A DNA stretch of 7,350 bases from Pseudomonadota bacterium (GCA_021825225.1 JAKAIH010000130.1:1-7350); one strand, 5' to 3'. Positions 1-5,100 are shown, counted from the first letter of the stretch. Made by a program: numbers and translations. The notes: generated by a model not told the origin, from the letters alone.

Positions 1-144
1 CAGGGTATTCCGGTCAAGCTCTGGGTCAATCTGCAGGACATCGGGCTGCCTGCGGTGTATCCGCTGCTGTGGGTGTTCTTCCTGGTGGCCATGCCGCTAC
101 CCTTGCTGCTTGGCTTGGCTTCGCGCCGCCAGCGCCTGTTCTAA
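1..144 (+). CDS. ABC transporter permease, C-terminal end (partial; probably ModB-like)
   Basis: Only the last 47 codons lie in the window, read in the first frame and ending with TAA at 142-144. The tail holds one strongly hydrophobic stretch (PLLWVFFLVAMPLPLLLG) followed by a short basic end (SRRQRLF). This is what the last membrane helix and cytoplasmic end of an inner-membrane ABC permease look like. The ATPase gene starts only 4 bases after the stop, so the two almost certainly belong to one operon and one transporter. By that association it would be the molybdate-type permease ModB. The visible tail has no family-specific motif (the EAA loop lies upstream), so the substrate and family rest on the neighbour alone. 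Confidence 0.6.
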   Translation, partial: QGIPVKLWVNLQDIGLPAVYPLLWVFFLVAMPLPLLLGLASRRQRLF

Positions 145-148
145 GCCC

Positions 149-1177
149 ATGCGTATCGATTACCGCGTCGAGCATCCGGTGCGGCTGCAGGCCTGCTTCG
201 AGGTCGATGGATTTACCGTGCTGCTGGGACAAAGCGGCGAGGGCAAGACCACGCTCTTGCGCGCTATTGCCGGCCTGCTGCCGGCCCAGGGCGAACCCTT
301 CGGCGGCTTACCGCCGCAACATCGCGCCGTCGGTTATTTGCCGCAGGGCTATGCGCTGTTTCCGCATCTGCGCGCCTGGGAGAACGTCGCGTTTGCGCTG
401 CCGCGCGGCGCGCAGCGGCGCGCGCTGGCCATGGAACTCCTGGCGCGTGTACGCCTCGCGGACGTGGCTGAGCATTACCCCGCAGCGCTGTCTGGCGGGC
501 AACAGCAGCGGGTGGCCCTGGCGCGCGCGCTCGCGCGCAAGCCGCAGTTGCTTTTGCTGGACGAGCCGAGTTCGGCGCTCGACGCCGCCACGCGCGACGA
601 AGTCATGGCCGAATTGATTTCCGAGGTGCATGAATTCGGTTTGCCCGTGCTGGCGGTGAGCCACGATCCGCATCTGGCGGCGCAGGCCGACAGTGTGGCG
701 GTGATGAGCGGGCGGCGCATCGTACAGCAAGGGGCGCCGGCTGAGGTGCTGTTGCGGCCCGGCAGCGTGGATGTCGCGCGGCTGCTCGGGCATCGCAATC
801 TGTTCAGCGGACGCATCGCCGGGCATGACCCCGCCGCCGGCGTCAGCCTGCTGCAGTGGGAGGCAGCCGCGGGCGCCGTCCTGCGTATGCCGCAGCAGCC
901 TGAACTAGCGGTCGGCCGAGTGGTGCAGTGGATGATTGCGCCGACGGCGGTGCGGCTGCCGGCGTTGAAACCCGAGCACCACCGCAGCGATAATCCGGTC
1001 GCCGGCCGAGTCGAATCGCGGCTCAATCTGGGAACGTACTTCCAGATCGCTCTGCGCTGCGGCAGCGAGCGGCTGTGGCTGGATGCGCACAGCAATCTGG
1101 TGCGCCATCACGGCCTGGAAACCGGAAGCGAGATCACGGTCGATTTGCGCAGCGACGGTTTATTGTGCTGGCCCTAG
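149..1177 (+). CDS. modC: ModC-like ABC transporter ATPase with C-terminal TOBE region
   Basis: ATP-hydrolysing subunit of an oxyanion importer, cytoplasmic and docked on the permease encoded just upstream; 342 residues, close to the usual ModC length of about 350. Visible motifs: Walker A GQSGEGKT (27-34), Q-loop Gln65 in GYLPQG, signature LSGGQQQ (113-119), Walker B LLLLDEP (133-139), D-loop SALD (141-144) and switch His171. From about residue 210 to the end there is a region with the spacing of a TOBE (molbindin-like) oxyanion-binding domain, including NPVAGRVESRLNLGTYF. The ATG at 149 is preferred over an in-frame ATG at 110 because the latter lies inside the permease gene and adds 13 residues unlike the family. 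No clear Shine-Dalgarno is seen, so translation is probably coupled to the permease. The stretch between Walker A and the Q-loop is short (32 residues from Lys33 to Gln65, against 43 in the TupC of this window). A sulfate/thiosulfate or other TOBE-carrying importer is the main alternative, but the adjacent mop and cofactor genes favour molybdate or tungstate. Confidence 0.72.
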   Translation: MRIDYRVEHPVRLQACFEVDGFTVLLGQSGEGKTTLLRAIAGLLPAQGEPFGGLPPQHRAVGYLPQGYALFPHLRAWENVAFALPRGAQRRALAMELLARVRLADVAEHYPAALSGGQQQRVALARALARKPQLLLLDEPSSALDAATRDEVMAELISEVHEFGLPVLAVSHDPHLAAQADSVAVMSGRRIVQQGAPAEVLLRPGSVDVARLLGHRNLFSGRIAGHDPAAGVSLLQWEAAAGAVLRMPQQPELAVGRVVQWMIAPTAVRLPALKPEHHRSDNPVAGRVESRLNLGTYFQIALRCGSERLWLDAHSNLVRHHGLETGSEITVDLRSDGLLCWP

Positions 1178-1191
1178 CCGACGCAAAGTTA

Positions 1192-1229
1192 AAGGCGGTC
1201 TCAATGGGCCGCCTCGGCCTTCGGTTTTT
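1192..1229. terminator. Candidate bidirectional stem-loop terminator between convergent modC and mop
   Basis: The arms AGGCGG (1193-1198) and CCGCCT (1209-1214) form a perfect 6-bp stem with a 10-base loop. Read on the - strand, the downstream side of mop, the stem is followed by TTTAACTTT. Read on the + strand, a run of five T (1225-1229) comes about 10 bases after the stem, and an alternative GGCC/GGCC hairpin (1207-1219) lies nearer to it. The position between two convergent genes fits a shared terminator. The stem is short and the T runs are imperfect, so this is a moderate call. Confidence 0.45.
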
Positions 1230-1244
1230 CGCAGATGCAGGCGC

Positions 1245-1454
1245 TCAGTCGGTAGCCACCATCACGCTGCTTGCTTTGATGACCGCATAGGCCTTCTTGC
1301 CTTTTTTCAATTTCAGCGTCTTTGCCGAGGGGGTGCTGATCACCGCAACGATTTCTATCCCCGGGGCGACGCTTAGCACCACTTCGGCGCTGACCGGGCC
1401 CTGAATGACTTTCCTGACCGTACCTTTGATGGTGTTTCTCGCGCTGATTTTCAT
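1245..1454 (-). CDS. mop: Molbindin (Mop), single-domain molybdate/tungstate-binding protein
   Basis: 69-residue cytoplasmic protein consisting of one molbindin/TOBE domain, the usual length for stand-alone Mop. Family hallmarks are visible from end to end: MKISARN at the start, KGTVRKV (10-16), SAEVVL (22-27), IVAVIS (35-40), LKKGKKAYAVIKASSVMV (about 49-66). Known Mop proteins assemble as hexamers that hold several molybdate or tungstate ions at subunit interfaces and are thought to store the oxyanion or keep it in balance. The gene follows the regulator gene with a 10-base gap, and its Shine-Dalgarno GAGGAG begins inside the regulator's TGA stop (GAGGAG at 1461-1466 on the reverse strand), so the two are co-transcribed and probably translationally coupled. 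Because the neighbouring regulator lacks the molbindin domains of classical ModE, this protein supplies that fold as a separate chain. Whether the two proteins interact cannot be told from sequence. Confidence 0.93.
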   Translation of the reverse strand: MKISARNTIKGTVRKVIQGPVSAEVVLSVAPGIEIVAVISTPSAKTLKLKKGKKAYAVIKASSVMVATD

Positions 1455-1464
1455 GGAGATCTCC

Positions 1465-2565
1465 TCAGGTTGAACTCGCCACCGTCGAGGCAGGGCGCCG
1501 CGTCGGCAGTGCGTCGCTTACATCATAGGATTTGCCGGTGATGGAAGTGCCGTATCCCGGCATTGCGGACAGGATGTTGCGTAGCTCCGGACCGCGCAGA
1601 AGTTCGATGAATCGCGCCAGCAGCGGTTCGTTCGTGGAGTCGCTGCGGCAGGCGAGGTAGTAGCGCTCGGTCAGCAGGGGAATGAAATCGAGGCCGTAGT
1701 GCGCGGCCGCCGCACGAATGCCGTAGCCGGCGTCCGCCATGCCGCCGGCGACCGTCGCGGCAACCGCGAGGTGGGTGAATTCTTCCGTGTGGTAACCGTC
1801 TATGGCGGCCGGATCGATCCCGGCTCCGGACAGCAGTTCGTCGAATTCGATGCGGCTGCCCGAATCGCGCTGGCGGTTGATCAGGCGCACTTCCTTTCTC
1901 GTCAGATCGCTGAGGTCGCGGATGCCCTTGGGATTGCCTCGCGCCGCCATCAGGCCCTGGGTGCGCGTTGCCAGGCCGATAAGTTGGTGCTGGCGCGGTT
2001 TGAGATAACGGCGGAACATTGCCGCCGCCGCCTGCTCCATGCCCTCGGCGAAGTGAAACCCGGCGATGCTGCACTGCCCCTTGGCCAGCGCGGCGAGGCT
2101 GTCAAGGCTGCCGAGGAAGCGCAGGTCGAGCTTCAAACCGTCGCCGCGCGCCAGCAGGTCGCGCAGCTGGGCCAGCGCAAGATCGTGGCTGGCGCACAGC
2201 GCAAGCCGGTTTGCGCTGGCCGCGATGACGGGCGACAGCGCGCGCTCGATCTCGTGGCCCACGCTTTCCAGCTCCGGCGCGAGCCGCGCCTGCACCAATT
2301 GCTCCGCCCACAGCAGCTTCTGCCCGAATTCGGTGAGTTCCGCGCCGCGGCCGCGGCTCAGCCTGACCAGAGGCTTGCCGAACATGCGCTCCCATTTGCC
2401 CATCAGGCCCCAGACATGCCGGTATGACAGTCGCGTCGCCCGCGCCGCGCCGGCGAGGGAGCCGGCGGAATGTATCGCGTACAGCAGGCGGAACAGGATA
2501 GGCTCGACCGCCTGACCGCCGCCGGGTTGAAGTTGCCACTCGTATTGCAGTTTGACCCGAATCAT
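1465..2565 (-). CDS. ModE-type winged-helix regulator fused to a PBP-like sensor domain
   Basis: Cytoplasmic transcription factor of 366 residues, taken from the ATG at 2565. Residues about 22-80 are a ModE/LysR-like winged helix-turn-helix, with the family run AGSLAGAARATRLSYRHVWG (34-53), the wing LVRLSRGRGAELTEFG (66-81) and an amphipathic linker helix after it. Residues about 115-345 match the binding-protein-like domain found in some MoeA-related and regulatory proteins (Pfam PBP_like): ASHDLALAQL (125-134), GNPKGIRDLSDL (210-221), INRQRDSGSR (229-238), GYHTEEFTHLAVAATVA (257-273) and GGMADAGYGIRAAA (274-287). Classical ModE has two molbindin domains in place of this. A TTG at 2601 would add 12 residues, but that stretch covers the inverted repeat and candidate promoter, so I reject it. 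The Shine-Dalgarno before the ATG is weak (GGA only). It lies divergent to tupABC and upstream of mop, so it most likely senses molybdate or tungstate and controls both units. The ligand and the sign of regulation are inferred. Confidence 0.85.
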   Translation of the reverse strand: MIRVKLQYEWQLQPGGGQAVEPILFRLLYAIHSAGSLAGAARATRLSYRHVWGLMGKWERMFGKPLVRLSRGRGAELTEFGQKLLWAEQLVQARLAPELESVGHEIERALSPVIAASANRLALCASHDLALAQLRDLLARGDGLKLDLRFLGSLDSLAALAKGQCSIAGFHFAEGMEQAAAAMFRRYLKPRQHQLIGLATRTQGLMAARGNPKGIRDLSDLTRKEVRLINRQRDSGSRIEFDELLSGAGIDPAAIDGYHTEEFTHLAVAATVAGGMADAGYGIRAAAAHYGLDFIPLLTERYYLACRSDSTNEPLLARFIELLRGPELRNILSAMPGYGTSITGKSYDVSDALPTRRPASTVASST

Positions 2566-2578
2566 TATGCAGTCCAGT

Positions 2579-2594
2579 TCATATTTGGATATGA
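2579..2594. promoter_or_regulatory. Candidate operator: perfect inverted repeat for the ModE-type regulator
   Basis: TCATAT-TTGG-ATATGA is a perfect inverted repeat with 6-bp arms and a 4-base centre. It sits between the divergent regulator and tupA genes, 13 bases upstream of the regulator's ATG. Known ModE sites are built from inverted TATAT-type half-sites, often flanked by CG/GTTA-like bases. Here the reverse strand reads CGTCATAT-CCAA-ATATGAAC, a similar layout. It overlaps the possible -35 of the tup promoter and lies just downstream of the possible -10 of the regulator promoter, so binding could repress both. The repeat is seen directly; the binding protein is inferred. Confidence 0.5.
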
Positions 2595-2612
2595 CGCGCA
2601 ATCGAATAATAT
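2585..2612 (+). promoter_or_regulatory. Candidate promoter for tupABC
   Basis: A weak -35-like TTGGAT (2585-2590, 3 of 6 consensus bases) and a -10-like TAATAT (2607-2612, 4 of 6) are separated by 16 bases. This is one of the few AT-rich stretches in a GC-rich window. Transcription would begin near 2619 and leave a leader of about 145 bases before tupA. The -35 falls within the inverted repeat at 2579-2594. The match is modest and not exclusive. Confidence 0.3.
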
Positions 2613-2636
2613 CGCCATAAGTTAGCAGAAAGTCAG
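2606..2636 (-). promoter_or_regulatory. Candidate promoter for the regulator-mop unit
   Basis: On the reverse strand, TATTAT (2606-2611, 5 of 6 consensus bases) is a good -10. A -35-like CTGACT (2631-2636, 4 of 6) is 19 bases away, which is longer than ideal. Transcription would start near 2599, right at the rejected TTG start and just before the inverted repeat. That supports the ATG at 2565 as the true start and would place the operator at the first transcribed bases. The -10 overlaps the candidate -10 of the divergent tup promoter. Confidence 0.3.
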
Positions 2637-2647
2637 GGAAATTTCGA

Positions 2648-2700
2648 CCTGGTGCCGGAGTCTGACGGTTTTCGCCAGCGCTTGGTGCTTGCCGGCAGGG
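2648..2700 (+). promoter_or_regulatory. Foldable 5' leader of tupA, possible structured regulatory RNA
   Basis: Arms TGCCGG (2653-2658) and CCGGCA (2692-2697) close a stem around two smaller hairpins: CTGACG (2662-2667) with CGCCAG (2673-2678), containing one A-C mismatch, and GCGC (2678-2681) with GTGC (2685-2688), which shares base 2678 with the first hairpin. Together they could form a three-way junction in the transcript about 65 bases before the tupA ribosome-binding site. No terminator-like T run follows it. I cannot match it to the molybdenum/tungsten cofactor riboswitch by eye; GC-rich DNA often folds by chance. Confidence 0.25.
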
Positions 2701-2751
2701 CCGAAAAGTTTCAACACCTGTTGTTCGAACTCACTAATACGATTTTCACGG

Positions 2752-2757
2752 AAGGAG
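2752..2757 (+). promoter_or_regulatory. Strong ribosome-binding site of tupA
   Basis: AAGGAG sits 7 bases before the ATG at 2765. It is the best Shine-Dalgarno among the tup and cofactor genes here, as expected for a binding protein made in excess over its transporter. It fixes the tupA start. Confidence 0.85.
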
Positions 2758-2764
2758 CATCGGC

Positions 2765-3574
2765 ATGAAAAAAATTCTTGCATTGCTGTTCGCGCTTGGC
2801 GCTTTGACACTTGGTGCGACGGGCCCGGCTGCAGCGCGGGACCTCAAGATGGCGACCACCACCAGCACCGACAACTCGGGACTGCTCAAGGTGCTGCTGC
2901 CGAAGTACGAAGCCAAGTGCGGTTGCAAGGTTCCCTATGTCGCGGTCGGCACCGGCAACGCAATGAAACTGGGCGAGAACGGCGACGCGGACGTGATACT
3001 GGTGCACGCGCGCAAGGCCGAGGACGAGTTTATCGCCAAGGGCTACGGCGTCAACCGGCGCGACGTGATGTACAACGATTTCGTTCTGGTCGGTCCGAAG
3101 AGCGACCCGGCGCATTTGCGCGGCATGAAGGATGTGCTTGCCGCGATGAAGAAAATCAAGGAGAGCGGCGTCAAGTTCGTCTCGCGCGGCGACGATTCCG
3201 GCACCAACAAGATGGAACTCGGCTACTGGAAGGCGCTCGGCATCGACCCCAAGGGGCCGAACTATATCGCGATCGGTCAGGGCATGGGCCAAACGCTCAC
3301 CTTCACCGGGGAAAAGGGCGGCTACACGCTGAGCGACCGGGCCACGTATGCCACCTACAAGGCGCGCACCGGGCTCGAAGTGCTGGTCGAAGGCGATAAG
3401 AAGATGCTCAACCCGTACGGCGTCATTGCGGTGAATCCGAAACGCTATCCCGGCATCAACTACGCGGGCGCGATGGATTTCATCGAATGGATCACCTCAC
3501 CCGAAGGTCAGGCTGCGATTGCGGCGTTCAGGCCGAACGGCGCGCAGCTGTTCTTCCCCGATTACAAGAAATAG
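2765..3574 (+). CDS. tupA: Tungstate ABC transporter substrate-binding protein TupA
   Basis: Periplasmic oxyanion-binding protein of 269 residues that captures tungstate (in some homologues also molybdate) and passes it to TupB. A signal peptide is clear: MKK, then a hydrophobic core (residues 4-19), then PAAA before RD, giving likely cleavage after Ala24. The mature protein begins with ATTTSTDNSGLL (30-41), the TupA signature. It continues with VAVGTGNAMKLGENGDADVILVHA (59-82), MYNDFVLVGP (102-111), SRGDDSGTNKME (140-151) and the C-terminal WITSPEGQAAI. The first and fourth blocks supply the Ser/Thr/Arg contacts that hold the oxyanion in characterised relatives. Known TupA proteins prefer tungstate strongly, while ModA and WtpA look different; this one is clearly of the Tup type. 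A Cys-Gly-Cys pair (52-54) sits where I expect non-cysteine residues in many homologues. A strong ribosome-binding site precedes it, a strong hairpin follows it, and tupB and tupC lie downstream in one operon. Confidence 0.93.
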   Translation: MKKILALLFALGALTLGATGPAAARDLKMATTTSTDNSGLLKVLLPKYEAKCGCKVPYVAVGTGNAMKLGENGDADVILVHARKAEDEFIAKGYGVNRRDVMYNDFVLVGPKSDPAHLRGMKDVLAAMKKIKESGVKFVSRGDDSGTNKMELGYWKALGIDPKGPNYIAIGQGMGQTLTFTGEKGGYTLSDRATYATYKARTGLEVLVEGDKKMLNPYGVIAVNPKRYPGINYAGAMDFIEWITSPEGQAAIAAFRPNGAQLFFPDYKK

Positions 3575-3586
3575 CGCCGCATCCCT

Positions 3587-3610
3587 GCGGCCGGCGCTTG
3601 CGCCGGCCGC
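3587..3610 (+). promoter_or_regulatory. Very stable hairpin between tupA and tupB (mRNA stabiliser or attenuator)
   Basis: GCGGCCGGCG (3587-3596) and CGCCGGCCGC (3601-3610) form a perfect 10-bp, all-GC stem closed by the loop CTTG. It fills most of the 54-base gap after the tupA stop. No T run follows, so it is unlikely to be an ordinary intrinsic terminator. In other ABC operons such hairpins protect the binding-protein message from 3' decay or reduce read-through into the permease gene, giving more binding protein than membrane parts. That role is inferred here. Confidence 0.6.
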
Positions 3611-3628
3611 CTCAGCTGCCGGGACACA

Positions 3629-4324
3629 ATGGATCTACTCGAACCCACGCGCCAAGCTTTTGCCTTGTTGCTGCGGGGCGATCCGGAATTGCTGCAGATC
3701 ATCTGGCTGTCGATCTGGCTTTCGGTCACTGCGATCCTCCTGATATCGCCGCCGTCGATTGCGTTCGGCGTGCTTTTGGCGAGGCGGCGCTTTCCCGGCC
3801 AACGCGCCCTGGTGGTGCTGGTGCAGGCACTGCTGTCGTTTCCGACCGTGGTCGTCGGGCTGGTGCTCTATCTGCTGTTGTCGCGGCGCGGGCCGTTCGG
3901 TTCCTTGGAATTGCTGTTCACGCCGACGGCGATCGTGATCGGCTATATGGTCATCGCGTTTCCGGTGCTGGTGACGTTCACCGTTTCGGCGGTGCAGGGG
4001 GCCGACCCGCGCGTGTTCGAAACTGCCCGCAGCCTGGGTGCAAGCGGCAAACGCGCGGCGCTTACCACGCTGTCGGAGGTCCGCTTCGGCATCATCGCCG
4101 CGGTGGTGACTGCTTTTGGCCGGGTGATCTCCGAAGTCGGCTGCGCCATCATGATCGGCGGCAATATCGACGGCCTGACGCGCAATATGCCCACGGCCAT
4201 CGCACTGGAAACGAGCAAAGGCGATTTCGCCCAGGGCATCGCCCTGGGCATGGTGCTGATGGCGCTCGCCCTGGGCATCAATGTCGCTATGGCGTTTTTG
4301 CAGGGCGAAGGCGGCCTGAAATGA
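3629..4324 (+). CDS. tupB: Tungstate ABC transporter permease TupB
   Basis: Inner-membrane channel subunit of the tungstate importer, 231 residues, the usual size for TupB. Hydrophobic segments are seen at about residues 23-50, 60-84, 98-120, 155-178 and 203-225, which fits five membrane spans. The cytoplasmic EAA-type coupling loop reads FETARSLGASGKRAALTTL (130-148), with the conserved Gly at 137. It is followed by FGRVISEVGCAIMIGGNI, typical of this family and of related sulfate/molybdate permeases. The ATG at 3629 follows a weak GGGA (3621-3624), much poorer than the site before tupA. Its stop overlaps the start of tupC (ATGA), so the two are translationally coupled. The assignment rests on family-like sequence plus the position between tupA and the ATPase gene. 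Confidence 0.92.
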   Translation: MDLLEPTRQAFALLLRGDPELLQIIWLSIWLSVTAILLISPPSIAFGVLLARRRFPGQRALVVLVQALLSFPTVVVGLVLYLLLSRRGPFGSLELLFTPTAIVIGYMVIAFPVLVTFTVSAVQGADPRVFETARSLGASGKRAALTTLSEVRFGIIAAVVTAFGRVISEVGCAIMIGGNIDGLTRNMPTAIALETSKGDFAQGIALGMVLMALALGINVAMAFLQGEGGLK

Positions 4325-4980
4325 GCCGGGCTTTGCTCGAGGCCGAGGGCGTGGTGCGGCGCCTGGGCGGGCGCCGCGTGCTCGACGGAATCGGACTGGG
4401 CGTCGAGCGCGGACAGGGTTACGTGCTGTCCGGGGACAACGGCAGCGGCAAGACCACTTTGCTGCGCATTCTGGCCGGACTCGAGGCGGCCGACGCGGGC
4501 GTACTGCGATTGGAGGGCGAGCAGACGCCGCTGCCGCGCTATCCGGATGACTGGCGGCTGCGCGTGGTATATGTGCATCAGCACCCCTACCTGTTTCATA
4601 CCAGCGTCGCGGCCAACATCGCATACGGCCTGAAGGTGCGCGGTGTGGCGCGCGAGCAATGGCTGCAGAAAGTGGAGGAGGCGATCGACTGGGCCGGCCT
4701 GCGCGAAGTCGTCGCGGTGCCGCCGCAAAAACTCTCCGGTGGAGAGAAGCAGCGCGTCGCCCTGGCGCGTGCCAAGGTGCTCTCGCCGCAGCTGCTGCTG
4801 CTCGATGAACCGACCGCCAATCTGGATGCCGACGGCCGCCGCCGGACGCTCGAGCTGCTGCCACGCCTGTTCGCCGATGGCGTGAGCGTGCTGATCGCCT
4901 GCCACGACCGCGAAGTCATCGAGCTATCGGGCGTGCGGCGCTTCCATCTGGAGGACGGCAAGCTGGTGCCGTTGGCCTGA
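4321..4980 (+). CDS. tupC: Tungstate ABC transporter ATPase TupC
   Basis: ATPase that powers the TupAB importer, cytoplasmic, 219 residues with a nucleotide-binding domain only. Unlike the ModC-like ATPase at the window's start it has no TOBE extension, as is usual for TupC. Motifs: Walker A GDNGSGKT (38-45), Q-loop Gln87 in VYVHQHPYLF, signature LSGGEKQR (138-145), Walker B LLLLDEP (158-164), D-loop ANLD (166-169) and switch His195 in IACHD. The ATG overlaps the tupB stop by the ATGA arrangement, and GAAGG (4307-4311) inside tupB serves as a Shine-Dalgarno. A longer reading that runs upstream through tupB in the same frame is a shadow and is not the gene. The missing TOBE domain means feedback by cytoplasmic oxyanion, known for some ModC proteins, is not expected here. 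Confidence 0.92.
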   Translation: MSRALLEAEGVVRRLGGRRVLDGIGLGVERGQGYVLSGDNGSGKTTLLRILAGLEAADAGVLRLEGEQTPLPRYPDDWRLRVVYVHQHPYLFHTSVAANIAYGLKVRGVAREQWLQKVEEAIDWAGLREVVAVPPQKLSGGEKQRVALARAKVLSPQLLLLDEPTANLDADGRRRTLELLPRLFADGVSVLIACHDREVIELSGVRRFHLEDGKLVPLA

Positions 4981-4991
4981 GGCGTGCCGCG

Positions 4992-5012
4992 GCCGGCAGG
5001 CAGCCTGCCGGC
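4992..5012. terminator. Perfect hairpin after tupC, possible transcript end
   Basis: GCCGGCAGG (4992-5000) and CCTGCCGGC (5004-5012) form a perfect 9-bp inverted repeat around CAG, 11 bases after the tupC stop. There is no T run on either side, so it is not a classical intrinsic terminator. It could mark the 3' end of the tup message or partly insulate mobB. Confidence 0.4.
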
Positions 5013-5041
5013 AGCAGGAGCCCGGGCGGGCAGTGGAATGC

Positions 5042-5050
5042 TGCTAAAAT
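5042..5050 (+). promoter_or_regulatory. Candidate extended -10 promoter for mobB-moeA-moaDE
   Basis: TGCTAAAAT contains TAAAAT (5045-5050, 5 of 6 bases of the -10 consensus) with TG one base upstream, the extended -10 form. No good -35 is seen at the expected distance. It lies in the 120-base gap after the tupC hairpin and about 50 bases before the mobB ATG, so the cofactor genes may have their own promoter. Read-through from tupC is equally possible. Confidence 0.35.
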
Positions 5051-5100
5051 TGCTCGTTCGACAACTACCGCCTCTCGTTCGGGCCGGGCGCATCACGCAG

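Noticed and set aside
1699..2427. 242-residue open frame on the + strand opposite the regulator gene
   Set aside because: It lies antisense to a well-supported gene, has shadow-type composition (Arg/Ala-rich) and no recognisable motif or ribosome-binding site.
2563..2601. Regulator start at TTG 2601, giving a 378-residue protein
   Set aside because: The 12 extra residues are encoded by the inverted repeat and the likely transcription start region. The family-like sequence begins after the ATG at 2565.
2622..2810. 62-residue open frame on the - strand in the tupA leader
   Set aside because: It overlaps the tupA start in antisense, shows no Shine-Dalgarno that I can see and has no family resemblance.
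3487..4320. Long N-terminal extension of TupC reading through tupB
   Set aside because: In-frame but out of phase with the real tupB gene; composition is shadow-like, and the ATG at 4321 gives a normal TupC beginning.
3635..4905. Long - strand open frames (409 and 320 residues) opposite tupB and tupC
   Set aside because: GC-rich antisense shadows rich in Arg, Ala and His; the + strand carries complete TupB and TupC motifs over the same bases.
4984..5100. 39-residue N-terminal extension of MobB
   Set aside because: It would include the hairpin and promoter candidate, is low-complexity, and the P-loop normally stands at the very N-terminus of MobB.
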